Below, piece by piece: positions 41,321-51,331 of a stretch of DNA of 58,561 bases. The DNA comes from CAYUIS01 sp964444825. Its GTDB lineage: Bacteria; Chloroflexota; Anaerolineae; B4-G1. Every line of letters begins with the position of its first letter. Position 1 is the stretch's first letter. The stretch covers positions 1 through 58,561 of the forward strand of contig CAYUIS010000013.1 in the NCBI GenBank assembly GCA_964444825.1, given 5' to 3'. The notes under the pieces were generated by a model. It ran no database searches. It saw nothing but the letters and a program-made list of their open reading frames with translations, and was not told where the DNA came from. The position numbers and the translations under genes were made by a program.

Positions 41321-43714
41321 TCATTCGACGGTGGTGATAATCATCTCTAGGCTTAACCGGTCGCCAATCGGCTCCCCCGCCCGTTCGACCGGCCATTGCT
41401 CCAGCGTGTCGAGCCAGTAGACGCCCGTCGTGAGCGTGTATTCTCCCTGGGGCGCGCCGGCTGGCAGGGGCAACCGATGCCGCTGGACGATCACGTCGCC
41501 GACCTGCCAGCTCTGGATCGGCACTCCCAGGCCGTCGCCCACGATAGCGGGATCCCCTTCCGGCCCCACCAGGTGCATCATGATCGAGAGGGGACGTTCC
41601 GGCAGGCTGTCCACTTGCCACCAGCTCTCCACCTCGACCATCTGACCGGGGTGTGCAGGCGGCTCGCGGTTGTCTCCATAGCCCAACAGGGTCAGGTGAC
41701 CCACCTGAACCGGGCCATCGGGCGTGTAAAATGGGAGATCGGGACGGGCGGTCTGCTCGTAGATGGCAAAGGGCGGCAGCGCCTCCGTCTGCCGTTGCTC
41801 GTAACTCAGTCTGATCCCGGCCAGGTGGGCCTGAATAAACGCATCGTCGCTCCGAGCTGTGTCCCGAAACAGCCCGTACCATCCCGACGACGTGCCGTCA
41901 CCTGGATACAACCAGGCCGAAGTACAGTCAAAATAGGCCATGCGCAATCCGCTCCGGCCAAAGCCCTCCTCCGCTGCATGGGTGGGGAGGGGAGCCACGG
42001 GGACCGTACACTGGGCCAGCCAGCTCGGTGGTTCTACGCGCGGTTCCACGCGGTACACGAACAGCGCCGTTCCCGGACGGCCGACCGGTTCCCTGTGCCG
42101 GAACCAGTCATACGTGGATTGATCCACCACCATCACCCCTTGCAGGGTGGTCGCGCTGAGGACGTATACCCCCGGCGCGGGATCGAAGCGCGAGGGCAAT
42201 ACGGGGGCCGAACCAGGCGATGGCGCGATCGGTTGGTACCGTATACCGTAGAGCGCCGGGTCGGCGTACGTGTAATAGCTCAGCCACACCTCCCCAATCT
42301 CTTGCTCTTGCCGATCCAGATACGAACGCAGGGCTTTGAACGATTGTCCCCAGTCCAGGTTAGAGTCGACCAGGTAGCGGTAGCCGCCCCTGGGCCCGCC
42401 CGCTATCTCGTTGAAAAAGGTCAGGTAATGGGGATGTATCCCCGCCGAGCCAACGACGTGCCACAGGAGTGCGGCGTAAAGCGCAAACCGTGAGACCTGA
42501 AACGTGAAACCTGAAACGGGTGCTTTGTCTGAGGCGGCCAGGCGCGAGATGCACACGTAGACAAAGGGCAGCACCACCAGGAGGAATCGATAGCCGATGG
42601 CGATGGTGCTGAATACGGTAACCAGGCCGTAGGCAATTGGGTAGACCCACAGGAAACTCTCGGCCCACCAGCGGCGCGGACCTCGCCGCAGAAAGCTCAG
42701 GGTCGCCACGGCCAGCAGCATCAATACAGGCAGCGGTGTCTTGAGCGCAAACGCGATCGGGTAATACGCGCGCCATCCCGTCTGGCCGACCTGTCCCATC
42801 AGGAACGCTGTGTGTCCCTCCTGGGCGTGGACCCGCGTGCGCAGCCATATCTCCCACTGGGTGGCGAAGGGAAGGGGCACGTTGCCCAGTCCCTCCACGG
42901 GCCGCACCTCGAAGCCATACAGCGCCCACAGCACAAACAGGGCCAAGCCTACCAAGAGCGCAACCTGGCCAAGCACCCGCCGCACCGAGACCCACGGGAA
43001 TGGGGTTCGCCGAACGAGCGGAGCGAGCCGGGCACCCGAAAAGAGCGGCACCAGAATGACCAGCCCAAAGACGCCCGAGGACTTACTTCCCAGGGTCAAT
43101 CCCAGGGCGAGACCGGCGGCCAGGACAAGGCCCTTTGAAAGGCGTCGGGGGCCCCGTCGGAGCAGCCGCAGCAGCAGGTAGGCGCTGGCAAAGCTCAAGA
43201 CCGCCAGCCCCAGGTCGGTGGTCGCCAGCGTGGCGTGGGCGATGACGTTGGGATCGAAGGTGAAAAAGGCCAGCGCCGCCAGGCCGGGGTCAGCGCCGAA
43301 CCAATCGGCCGCCCAGCGGAACACCAGCGCGGCCCCCAGGAGAGCCAGTAGCAGGATGGGGAGTCGGGCGGCAAAGGTCGCCGCCTCCAGGCCATCGCCC
43401 AGAGCGGTGATAAAGGCCCGCGCAAATATCGACAGGTTCCCCTCTGCCCACCCGGGCAAAGCCATCACGTCGGGGACAGGCTGGAGCAGCAAAGGAGCCG
43501 CCGTCAGCGCGAAGAGGAGCGGCGGGTGAGCCGCGTCCTTCTCCAGGCGCAGGTCCCCTGTGCTCAGGTAGGCGTAGCCCGGCCCGAGGAATGCCGGCTC
43601 GTCGGCGGTCAGGGATAGGCGAGGGATAGCCGCCACACCCCGGGCAAAGAAAAGCAGCAGCAGCGAGAGGGCCACTCCCCAATGCACCCACTTATGTCTA
43701 GTATGCGCGTTCAA
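41321..43714 (-). CDS. GT39/PMT-like membrane glycosyltransferase with C-terminal beta-sandwich
   Basis: About 797 residues. The first loop after helix 1 contains LSLTADEPAFLGPGYAYL, with the acidic residues expected of GT-C glycosyltransferases (GT39/ArnT-like), which use polyprenyl-phosphate sugars. About 10 helices occupy residues 10-460. The extracytoplasmic C terminus (from about 640) holds a beta-sandwich with LSIMMHLVGPEG, WQVGDVIVQRHRL and EYTLTTGVYWLD. The likely start is TTG 43714, whose TTGA overlaps the stop of the preceding gene; no strong ribosome site is seen. It closely resembles that upstream neighbour. It presumably builds surface glycans or glycoproteins. Confidence 0.78.
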   Translation of the reverse strand: MNAHTRHKWVHWGVALSLLLLFFARGVAAIPRLSLTADEPAFLGPGYAYLSTGDLRLEKDAAHPPLLFALTAAPLLLQPVPDVMALPGWAEGNLSIFARAFITALGDGLEAATFAARLPILLLALLGAALVFRWAADWFGADPGLAALAFFTFDPNVIAHATLATTDLGLAVLSFASAYLLLRLLRRGPRRLSKGLVLAAGLALGLTLGSKSSGVFGLVILVPLFSGARLAPLVRRTPFPWVSVRRVLGQVALLVGLALFVLWALYGFEVRPVEGLGNVPLPFATQWEIWLRTRVHAQEGHTAFLMGQVGQTGWRAYYPIAFALKTPLPVLMLLAVATLSFLRRGPRRWWAESFLWVYPIAYGLVTVFSTIAIGYRFLLVVLPFVYVCISRLAASDKAPVSGFTFQVSRFALYAALLWHVVGSAGIHPHYLTFFNEIAGGPRGGYRYLVDSNLDWGQSFKALRSYLDRQEQEIGEVWLSYYTYADPALYGIRYQPIAPSPGSAPVLPSRFDPAPGVYVLSATTLQGVMVVDQSTYDWFRHREPVGRPGTALFVYRVEPRVEPPSWLAQCTVPVAPLPTHAAEEGFGRSGLRMAYFDCTSAWLYPGDGTSSGWYGLFRDTARSDDAFIQAHLAGIRLSYEQRQTEALPPFAIYEQTARPDLPFYTPDGPVQVGHLTLLGYGDNREPPAHPGQMVEVESWWQVDSLPERPLSIMMHLVGPEGDPAIVGDGLGVPIQSWQVGDVIVQRHRLPLPAGAPQGEYTLTTGVYWLDTLEQWPVERAGEPIGDRLSLEMIITTVE

Positions 43715-46086
43715 TCCAGCACCGCCACGCTTTCGAGTAGGATAGAATCGCTGACCGTCCCTTCGTCCAGATGCACCGCCCACCGTTCCGTGCCGTCCAG
43801 CCAGTAAGCGCCGGTCTGAAGCCCATACTCACCCGCCGCCGTTCCCTCCGGCACCACAAGCCGGTGTCGCTGGACGATCACGTCGCCCGGTTGGAGTTGA
43901 TCCACGCCCACCCCCAGCCCGTCGCCGACGGCGATAACCACGCCGTCCGCTTCCACCAGATGGGCCATCAGCGACAGGAGGCGACCCGGAGGCTCGCGTA
44001 CCTCCCAGAAGGTGCGCAACAGGACCGTCTCTCCCGAATGTACGGCCCTTGTCTCCAGCCGATAACCCAAGAAGGCCAGGGGACCTTCCAGTTTGATGGT
44101 CGCAATTGACTGTTCTGGGTATGGCGCTACGTCCTCCAACCGGTATACGCTAAAGGAGGGTTTGCCGCTGGGAAGTCGAGCGGCTACTTCCAGTTCTGTA
44201 TCTGGCGGTGGGTCCACTTCCGGGGGTAGGACGTATCCACCGGGCATCCCTGCCGGAACGATCCAACTCTGCTCGCAGTCCAACAGGATAATGCGGATAT
44301 CGGGATGGCCGAATCTCTCTCGCACCGTTTCTGGCGAGAGCAGCGGCGTGGGGGCAATACAAATGGCGGCCCAGGAGGTCGCGGGACGCGGGGGTACGTC
44401 GTACACAAACAGGGCGTGCCCAAGCCTGGCCAGCGGCTCGTGGGTGCGGAACCAGGCATAGGTGTTGACGTCCGGTGTATAGACCCCCTGGAGCACGGTC
44501 GCGCCGATGGCATAGACGCCAGGGGCGGGGCCAAACGGTGCAAAGGATATGGCTCGGGGATCGGGCGGCAAAAAGTCGGCCCGCACACCATAGACCTGGG
44601 GGCGGTCAGGGCTAAAGTGGGCGTAGGAGACCCTGTCAACGCCGTTCTCCTGCATCCACTCCCGCAGTTGCCACATATTCTGTCCCCAGTCCAGGTTAGA
44701 ATCCACGAGGTACCGATATCCTCCCTCCGGACCGCCGGCGAGCAGGTTAAAGTAGGGGAGATAGTCGGGAAACATGCGCAGTGTGCCGATCAGGTAGCAG
44801 GCGAGTAGGGCGTAACCCGTGAACCGTAGACCGTAGGACGTGAGACGTGACGTGGAACTCGTAATTCGCAATTCGCGACCGGCGATCGGGGCGATAAGGA
44901 TAAACAGGAACGGCAGGATAGGCAGCAGATGACGGTAGCCGATGTTGACGCTGCTGAATGGGGTAGATAAGGCGTAGAGGAGCGGGAACAGCACCAGGGG
45001 CCCCCAGCGGCGGATGGTGGACGAAGGGTAGCAAATCGAGGATGGAGAGCGCGCAAAGCAGAGCAGGGACGTGCGGGCCGTGCGGAGCAGAGATAGCGCA
45101 GAGAGGGCCACCAGGATCAGGGTCGGCAGGGGGGTCTTGAGCAAGAACGCGACGGGAAAATAGGTCCACCAGCCCTGGTTGCTGTTCCGTCCCATCAGGA
45201 AGGAGGGATGGCCCAGCTCGTAGTGTTCTTGCAGCGAGCGATATATCTCCAGATGAGTGGCGGCCGGCACCGGCACTGGAAAGCCGGGGAGAGGGCGTAG
45301 CTCAAAGCCGTAGGCCGCCCAAAGTGTCAGGGCCGCCAGCGCCACACATCCCGCCAGCGCGACGAAGCGGCGCCACCAGGACTGGGAGCGTGGCCCCGAC
45401 AGGAGCAGCAGCCCGATCGGTGGGAGCAACGATATCGCCGACACCTTGGACGCCAGCGCCAACCCCAGGGTCATCCCCACCCCTGCCAGGTATCCTGCCC
45501 GGGCGCGGCGCAGATAGCGGGCTGTCAGGAATAGGGCCGCTGTTCCCCACAGCACGACCGCTATATCGGTCGTCACCAGGGAACCGTGCGCGATCACGTT
45601 GGGATCAAAGGCGTAGAGGCCCAGCGCCACCAGCCCTGCCCTCGGCCCAAAGTGGTCGATGGCCCAACGGAAGACGAGCGCTCCCAGGAGAAGCGTCATC
45701 CCGATGATGGGGAACCGGGAAACCAGCCCCAGTCGCCGGGGGTGTGGATACTGCCAGATCAGCGCATCGGTGACGGCGGAGAGGCTGGCGATCTCCCATC
45801 CCCCCACTGAGCGGGGGTCGACGATGTCCGTCTGCAGCAATAGGGGTGCGGCGGCCATCATGTTTGCCAGAGGGGGGTGGATGTGGACCGGTTGCAGCCG
45901 CAGGTCGCCGGTGCGCAGGGTCGTGTAGCCGACAGCCAGGTGAGGGGCCTCGTCAAACGTGATGGACGCACTATGCGCATGGCCCATCGTTTGGGCGAAG
46001 AGACACAGCAAAAGCAGCAATGGAACGTAATACGTCAGCCGTGATATGGAGGAGGAGGGGAACGTGGGTGAGAGCCTCGATTTCAT
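43711..46086 (-). CDS. GT39/PMT-like membrane glycosyltransferase, paralogue of the next gene
   Basis: A 791-residue polytopic protein. The first periplasmic-side loop SITFDEAPHLAVGYTTL supplies the catalytic-type acidic residue, and DLRLQPVHIHPPLANM is equivalent to DLRLEKDAAHPPLLFA in the following gene. A cluster of helices runs to about residue 440. The SNLDWGQNMWQLREWM segment is shared with the neighbour (SNLDWGQSFKALRSYL). The C-terminal beta-sandwich repeats LSLMAHLVEADG, LQPGDVIVQRHRLVV and EYGLQTGAYWLDG. Start ATG 46086 is eight bases after the previous stop. The pair is a clear tandem duplication. Confidence 0.82.
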   Translation of the reverse strand: MKSRLSPTFPSSSISRLTYYVPLLLLLCLFAQTMGHAHSASITFDEAPHLAVGYTTLRTGDLRLQPVHIHPPLANMMAAAPLLLQTDIVDPRSVGGWEIASLSAVTDALIWQYPHPRRLGLVSRFPIIGMTLLLGALVFRWAIDHFGPRAGLVALGLYAFDPNVIAHGSLVTTDIAVVLWGTAALFLTARYLRRARAGYLAGVGMTLGLALASKVSAISLLPPIGLLLLSGPRSQSWWRRFVALAGCVALAALTLWAAYGFELRPLPGFPVPVPAATHLEIYRSLQEHYELGHPSFLMGRNSNQGWWTYFPVAFLLKTPLPTLILVALSALSLLRTARTSLLCFARSPSSICYPSSTIRRWGPLVLFPLLYALSTPFSSVNIGYRHLLPILPFLFILIAPIAGRELRITSSTSRLTSYGLRFTGYALLACYLIGTLRMFPDYLPYFNLLAGGPEGGYRYLVDSNLDWGQNMWQLREWMQENGVDRVSYAHFSPDRPQVYGVRADFLPPDPRAISFAPFGPAPGVYAIGATVLQGVYTPDVNTYAWFRTHEPLARLGHALFVYDVPPRPATSWAAICIAPTPLLSPETVRERFGHPDIRIILLDCEQSWIVPAGMPGGYVLPPEVDPPPDTELEVAARLPSGKPSFSVYRLEDVAPYPEQSIATIKLEGPLAFLGYRLETRAVHSGETVLLRTFWEVREPPGRLLSLMAHLVEADGVVIAVGDGLGVGVDQLQPGDVIVQRHRLVVPEGTAAGEYGLQTGAYWLDGTERWAVHLDEGTVSDSILLESVAVLD

Positions 46087-46093
46087 CGCGCCA

Positions 46094-49000
46094 TCATTCC
46101 CCGACCGCCACCTGCAATGGAAGAATCAGGCGGTCATCCGGTATGGGCTGCCCGTCAGAGCCGGTGGCCTGCAGCCGGGTGACCGTCCGGTCGTACAGTC
46201 CCACCGCCAGCCGGTAGTTACCTTCTGGAATATCTGCCAATGGCAACGTTAGCGTATCGCTGACCACCTCCCCAACCGTCCACCAGGAGGTTGGATACGC
46301 TCCCAGCCGGGGTTGGGCATCGCTCTGGGCGACCAGTTCTTCCGTGACCGGGTCAAAGAGGTGGACAAAGATGGTATAGTCAGCCGCTGGGGTCTTGAGA
46401 GCTTGCCACCACAGCGTCAGTTGCAGCGACTTTTCTGCTTGATCCTGTCCCGTCTCCAGGTCGTACCCGGCCAGCCGCACGTCACCGCCAAAGTCGACAT
46501 CCACAGGGTGCGCCAGGGGAGGCAGGGTGAGCACCCGAGGCGGGCGTTGTGCGCTGAACGGCGCGTCCTCCGCCATCGGCAGTCGAAAGGGTCCCATTAT
46601 GGCCTGGCCTACCGGCTCTAACGTGGGCACCTGGTACAGCAAGATCTCCAGTTGATAGCCATCGCTCGAGGGCAGGTCATCCGGCAGGGCCAGAACGTAG
46701 TGGTCGGCGATCAGTTCGCCGGGACGCCAGAGGCTGGTGGGAAGAAACCCATAGCCCGGCTGGGTGTCCAGTTGAACCCGAAGTTGCCCCTCCCCATCCG
46801 AAATCCGCAGGGAGAGGCCATAGTTGGCAGCGCTTGGTCTCACCGCCGACCAGGCCAGTCGCACGGCCAAGCGACGGGGCCCAAGTTGGGTGACGGTGGC
46901 GGCGTGCAGCCGTATCGTCGGACCAAAGGGGGCCAGCACGGACGCATCAACCGGGAGCGGCGGGCCGTGGGGAACCCTCACCGGCTGGAGGTATAGGATT
47001 CCTTGTTTCTTTCCTTCGAATGTTTCAGCGGCGACCTCCCCCTGTGGACCGAACAGGCGCAGCTCAAGCAGGTACACGCCCCGCGGAGTGTCCGCCGGCA
47101 GCCGCAGAGTGACCCGATCGCAGGTGTTGGAGCGGAAAGCACACGTCGTCTCTGTCAGCGGTTCCACATCGTGCCGCACGGCAGCGGGAGAGACCAGGCC
47201 CAGCGTCATCGTATATGGGTCGGCGGTCTGCGTCCAGTCGAACGTGACGACAAGTTCGTCACCGGGGGCCAACTCCTCGGCTGACAGGGTGTATCCAGCC
47301 AACTGGACACTGCCGGACACATCGGTGCTACCGAAACTCGTGCCAGCCGGGTTATGGTGCAGGTAGGGCATCTTGACAAAGTCCATCGTCAGGTCAGAGT
47401 CGCCGTGGTTGTCAAGAGCGGTCTGATCGCTCACGTCGAGAGACCCTTGAAAAAGCGCGAGTCCCAACAAGGGCAGGGCAATCATCGACGTATACCAGAT
47501 CACCGATGACCAATCGACTCTGGGTCGAGCACTCAAGACCAGGACGGCCAGCGACACTAGTGCACACAGCGACACCGTCTCCGCTACGGCTCGTACCGGC
47601 GTATGGCCGAGCTGCAGGCGAACGGTGTGCTCTCCTGGGGGTACCTCCAGGGCCAGGGTGCCCGAGCCTTGGACAGGCCACACCGTCAGCGTGTCGCCGT
47701 TCAAGTGGGCTTTCCAGCCGGGCCAGTAGAGGAGTGGAAAAGCCACAACTCCTCCCTCGCCCCATACGCGCCACTCCTGGCGGGTGGGTTCCCGCTGTAC
47801 GAGGGTGGCCTCCAGCGCTGCCCCGTCCAGTGGGATGGCGCGCGGCGTTAGTTCCGGCTCGATCAGCGCGTCAGAGGTGTAGGGGCGTGGGACCACATCC
47901 TGGTAGAGGTACTCGTGGTCGTTGCTGCTGCCGATGTTGCCGGAAAAGAGCTCAAAGATGTGCAACCGCTCGACACTCACGTCGGACGGGGCAATGGCAA
48001 GCCGGTCGGGGCGGAGGGGGAGGAGAGTTGAGCCTAAGAGTAACGCGGCGATCAGGGCAGCCGGCACGATGTCTGCTGCGGCTCGACCACTTTGATGGGC
48101 CGGTGTGCGTTCTAGCGCTCCCAGAATAGCGCCGGTGGCTGCCGCGGTGAAGAGGGCCTGGATAGAGAGAAAACGCCATGGGAACTGAACCGTCGAGAGC
48201 AGCGGCAGATGGTCCCACAGGGGTTTCGAGAGCGGTGTGATCATCGTGGTGGAGATCGCGAGTCCCAGCAGGACAAATCCCCAATGACCCTTGCCCTGTC
48301 GTCGCAGGCCGCGCAGAATCAGCACCAGGGAGCCCAAAACCCCGAGCCCTGCCTGTACCAGCCCCATGGCAAAAGGGGTGTTCCCTCCCGGCCTGGGGCC
48401 ATAGTCAAAGAGGGCCTTGAATTGCACCAGGTCGCCCGCGCGAAAGTGCCGGCCATAATAATAGTACCCGCTGGTCAGCAGGTTGGTCTGGATGAGGTCC
48501 TTCTCTGCCATCACGGGCAGCCAATACCAGGCTGAGAGCAGGAGCCCAAATCCCAGTCCGCCGATCCCAAGGCCCAAGAATGACCAGCGATTTTCCTTGT
48601 GACGCCAGGCTATTGAGAGCAGGTATAGTAGCACGAAGGGCGAGAACATCATCGCCGAGAGATTGTGACTCAGAATCAATCCTGCGTAGGCCAATCCCAG
48701 GGCCGCCCCCCGCAAAAGAGCGGGTTTGCGGTTCACCGCTCCCGTGTCTTTGCGGATCCCGTCCAGTCCCCACAGGATGAGCGGGTAGAACACAAACGCG
48801 TAGAACTCGGAGAGCGAGTCGCCGCGGACGTAGACGTTCACCAGGTGGAAGGGGGCGACGGTGTAGGCCACGGCCGCCAGCCAGGCGGTCCACCGGTTCC
48901 CGGTCAACTGGTGCATCCAGCCGGCCATAGCCAGCGCCGCCGCGACAAAACCCAGCGTCTGTACCAGCTTTAGTGCGGTCAGGATGTCGATCCCGAAAAG

Positions 49001-49276
49001 GCCGAGCAGCCCCGTCAGGTAGTAGGGCAAGGCCGAATAATAGCTAAAGAACGGGTAGCCCAGGCCATAGGCGGCATCTGGCATCCAGCGCACGGGGAAC
49101 ACGCCAGCCTGAAGGTTAACCAGCATCTGGTGTGCGCGCTGAACAAGGTAGGGGCTGTCGCCCCCGGCCCGGGTGTGAACCATCCCAGGTCCCCACAGGG
49201 GCACGGCGGCCAGCAGAGCCACCAGTATCAACGTCGCGTGGGGCCAGACCCGGGGTTTCCTAGTTCTGGGGGCCAT
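46094..49276 (-). CDS. Large membrane protein, PTPS-related/YfhO-like glycosyltransferase type, with C-terminal beta-sandwich modules
   Basis: 1060 residues with roughly 12-13 membrane helices to about residue 600. The N-terminal loop GGDSPYLVQRAHQMLVNL and the segment YGLGYPFFSYYSALPYYL match the membrane domain called 6-pyruvoyl-tetrahydropterin synthase-related, a GT-C-like fold unrelated to pterin enzymes despite its name. The last 400 residues form two or three extracytoplasmic beta domains, the last with DYTIFVHLFDPVTEE, WWTVGEVVSDTLTLPL and NYRLAVGLYDR. It overlaps the preceding gene by 17 bases. A glycan-polymerising or oligosaccharide-transferring role is inferred only from the fold and the cluster. 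Confidence 0.75.
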   Translation of the reverse strand: MAPRTRKPRVWPHATLILVALLAAVPLWGPGMVHTRAGGDSPYLVQRAHQMLVNLQAGVFPVRWMPDAAYGLGYPFFSYYSALPYYLTGLLGLFGIDILTALKLVQTLGFVAAALAMAGWMHQLTGNRWTAWLAAVAYTVAPFHLVNVYVRGDSLSEFYAFVFYPLILWGLDGIRKDTGAVNRKPALLRGAALGLAYAGLILSHNLSAMMFSPFVLLYLLSIAWRHKENRWSFLGLGIGGLGFGLLLSAWYWLPVMAEKDLIQTNLLTSGYYYYGRHFRAGDLVQFKALFDYGPRPGGNTPFAMGLVQAGLGVLGSLVLILRGLRRQGKGHWGFVLLGLAISTTMITPLSKPLWDHLPLLSTVQFPWRFLSIQALFTAAATGAILGALERTPAHQSGRAAADIVPAALIAALLLGSTLLPLRPDRLAIAPSDVSVERLHIFELFSGNIGSSNDHEYLYQDVVPRPYTSDALIEPELTPRAIPLDGAALEATLVQREPTRQEWRVWGEGGVVAFPLLYWPGWKAHLNGDTLTVWPVQGSGTLALEVPPGEHTVRLQLGHTPVRAVAETVSLCALVSLAVLVLSARPRVDWSSVIWYTSMIALPLLGLALFQGSLDVSDQTALDNHGDSDLTMDFVKMPYLHHNPAGTSFGSTDVSGSVQLAGYTLSAEELAPGDELVVTFDWTQTADPYTMTLGLVSPAAVRHDVEPLTETTCAFRSNTCDRVTLRLPADTPRGVYLLELRLFGPQGEVAAETFEGKKQGILYLQPVRVPHGPPLPVDASVLAPFGPTIRLHAATVTQLGPRRLAVRLAWSAVRPSAANYGLSLRISDGEGQLRVQLDTQPGYGFLPTSLWRPGELIADHYVLALPDDLPSSDGYQLEILLYQVPTLEPVGQAIMGPFRLPMAEDAPFSAQRPPRVLTLPPLAHPVDVDFGGDVRLAGYDLETGQDQAEKSLQLTLWWQALKTPAADYTIFVHLFDPVTEELVAQSDAQPRLGAYPTSWWTVGEVVSDTLTLPLADIPEGNYRLAVGLYDRTVTRLQATGSDGQPIPDDRLILPLQVAVGE

Positions 49277-51296
49277 TTACCGGCACCTCGACCCAGTCCC
49301 CGGCTGGATTTCCCGCCTCATCTAGCAGGTGTAGCACCGCGCCGCTCTCCGGGCGCCACAGGCCGAACCGCAGCATGTCCCGACCTGGAAGAGGTCCCCC
49401 AACCCCATCCACGAAGCGGTCGTCGTTGAGAACATCGCCGGGACGCCAGATCGTGGTAGGGTAATGCCCTCCGGCCGGCTGTCCATCGGCCTGAGCGATA
49501 CGCTCTCCGTTACGCAAATAGTGGAGGAAGATGGTATAGTCCTCCATCACGGAAGCCGTGGCCCGCCATCGAATTCGCACCCGTAGACGGCCAACATCCG
49601 CCGACGATACCTCCACGTCCAGCAGCTCCACACCACCTGAGAAGCGGGCCAATGCTGGGGAGGCCTGATCTGGGGGTGTGGAAAAGAACGCCAGATAGGT
49701 CGTGAACGATTGCAGGTCGCGGTCGCCCTGCGAGGGGGGCCCTTCCTCGACCGTCACCTCGGCCGGTGCGGGGAGCAACGGCCAGGTGCGTTGCCAGTCG
49801 CCGTATGGCCAGGCAAAGACCGCCACTTGAGCATCTGGGACCTGTTCCTCCTCGAGCCCTATCCTCATCGCTTCAGGATAGGAGGCCAGAAAGCGAATCT
49901 GCGGCTGCCACTCCTCCCACAAGACCCGATCCAGGTAGATCCGCCGCTCGTCGGAGTTGCCGTGCAGCATCCGCTCTCCATCCCAGCCCGCGCCCAGGAA
50001 CTCGTTCATGCGCCCCGCTAGCGCAGCCGCCCCACGCTCGAACCAGAAGCCCGCCATCGGGTCGCGGGCATAGTTCCCAAAGTAGGCCCAGGTGGTGCTG
50101 GCCAGAGCGAAAACAAGCGGAGCGACAAATACAACCCCATAACCAACCCTAGATTTGAGATTCGGGATCTGCGATCTGAGGGTTGTCGCCAGCCAGTCCA
50201 TGCCCAACGCGGGGAGAAGGGTCAATACCGGCAGCATGCCGACGGCCCGCAGAAAGTGAGGCGCGTCCTCAGCCAGCAACGTGGGCAGGCTCATCACTGC
50301 CGTCCAGATCAGGACGAAACCGGACGCCGGGTCTCGCCGCGCGCGACGCAGGGCAAGTACCAGTCCCACGAGGAAAGCCGCCCCCAACACTGGATCGAAA
50401 ACTGGTCGCCAGGGGACGTTGTGTCGCCAGATACGGTCCCCCCGCACAAAGAGCATACCCAGCGTGCGGAGCGTATGCGCGCCCAACGTGCCCCAAAAAT
50501 CGCCTCCGTTGATCGTCGGGTTCCAGATAGACACCTGCCCTGGCCTGCCCAACACGACGTCGAGGTGGCCTACTGTGTAGATTCCCAGTGGCAGGGCTGC
50601 CACGAGGGCAGCCAGGACCGCCGTGCCGATGGAAGACCACAGCGATCTCCCGGTTCTTGACTTAAAGTCGCGCATCGCAGGCTGGGTCGCCAACAGGTAG
50701 AGGCCCAAGGCCAGTAGCGCCACCGGGCTAAAACGGGCGGCGATGTAGGTGTAGAAGCCTAGTCCATATAGGATCCCTGCTGCAACCCAGTGACGCCACC
50801 GCCTTCGCTCGTTTGCCGCTGCACCCTTTACCCCCTCCGCTATCTGCCAGGCTGTCAGGGCAATAAACAATGGGAACAGGATGGCGCGGAAGCTGACCCG
50901 GCTAAGGTGGACGTGCCATAGAGTCACCGCAAGCACGGCAGCCGACAGCAGCCCTACCCGGCGAGAAAAGAGCGCCTTTCCCATCGCCGCCGTCGCCGCC
51001 ACGGTGAGGATGCCTATTGGCACAGAGACCAGTCGCAGCGCGTAGGGACTTTTTCCCAATAGCCCGACGCTCAAGGCAACCAGGTATAAGAACATCGGTT
51101 CCCGCCCGTTGTTCGCTGGAAAGTATAAGGAGAAGTGACCGCGCAGGATATCTAGTGCATCCAGGCCATGGTATGCCTCGTCGTGGTACAGGCCTGGCGG
51201 CACGTCTCCAAGGGCGATGAGGCGCAGGGCCGTGGCGACCAGGAGCACCGCCACCGAGCCCCACAGCGCGTTTCGTGTCGTACGCTTGATGTTCAT
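49260..51296 (-). CDS. GT39-like membrane glycosyltransferase
   Basis: 678 residues from ATG 51296 (AAGAGGGG just upstream; a start at 51335 is not supported). The loop after helix 1 reads PPGLYHDEAYHGLDALDIL with the DE pair of GT-C/ArnT-type enzymes. It is followed by NNGREPMFLYLVAL and about 11 helices to residue 430. The extracytoplasmic C terminus carries the cluster's beta-sandwich signature: DYTIFLHYLRNGERIAQAD, GGHYPTTIWRPGDVLND and a final strand ending at NGPQN. It lies 35 bases after the previous gene and overlaps the next. Donor is presumably a polyprenyl-phosphate sugar; acceptor unknown. Confidence 0.82.
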   Translation of the reverse strand: MNIKRTTRNALWGSVAVLLVATALRLIALGDVPPGLYHDEAYHGLDALDILRGHFSLYFPANNGREPMFLYLVALSVGLLGKSPYALRLVSVPIGILTVAATAAMGKALFSRRVGLLSAAVLAVTLWHVHLSRVSFRAILFPLFIALTAWQIAEGVKGAAANERRRWRHWVAAGILYGLGFYTYIAARFSPVALLALGLYLLATQPAMRDFKSRTGRSLWSSIGTAVLAALVAALPLGIYTVGHLDVVLGRPGQVSIWNPTINGGDFWGTLGAHTLRTLGMLFVRGDRIWRHNVPWRPVFDPVLGAAFLVGLVLALRRARRDPASGFVLIWTAVMSLPTLLAEDAPHFLRAVGMLPVLTLLPALGMDWLATTLRSQIPNLKSRVGYGVVFVAPLVFALASTTWAYFGNYARDPMAGFWFERGAAALAGRMNEFLGAGWDGERMLHGNSDERRIYLDRVLWEEWQPQIRFLASYPEAMRIGLEEEQVPDAQVAVFAWPYGDWQRTWPLLPAPAEVTVEEGPPSQGDRDLQSFTTYLAFFSTPPDQASPALARFSGGVELLDVEVSSADVGRLRVRIRWRATASVMEDYTIFLHYLRNGERIAQADGQPAGGHYPTTIWRPGDVLNDDRFVDGVGGPLPGRDMLRFGLWRPESGAVLHLLDEAGNPAGDWVEVPVNGPQN

Positions 51297-51331
51297 ACCC
51301 CTCTTGTTGGCGGACAGGATGGGTTGGCTGG

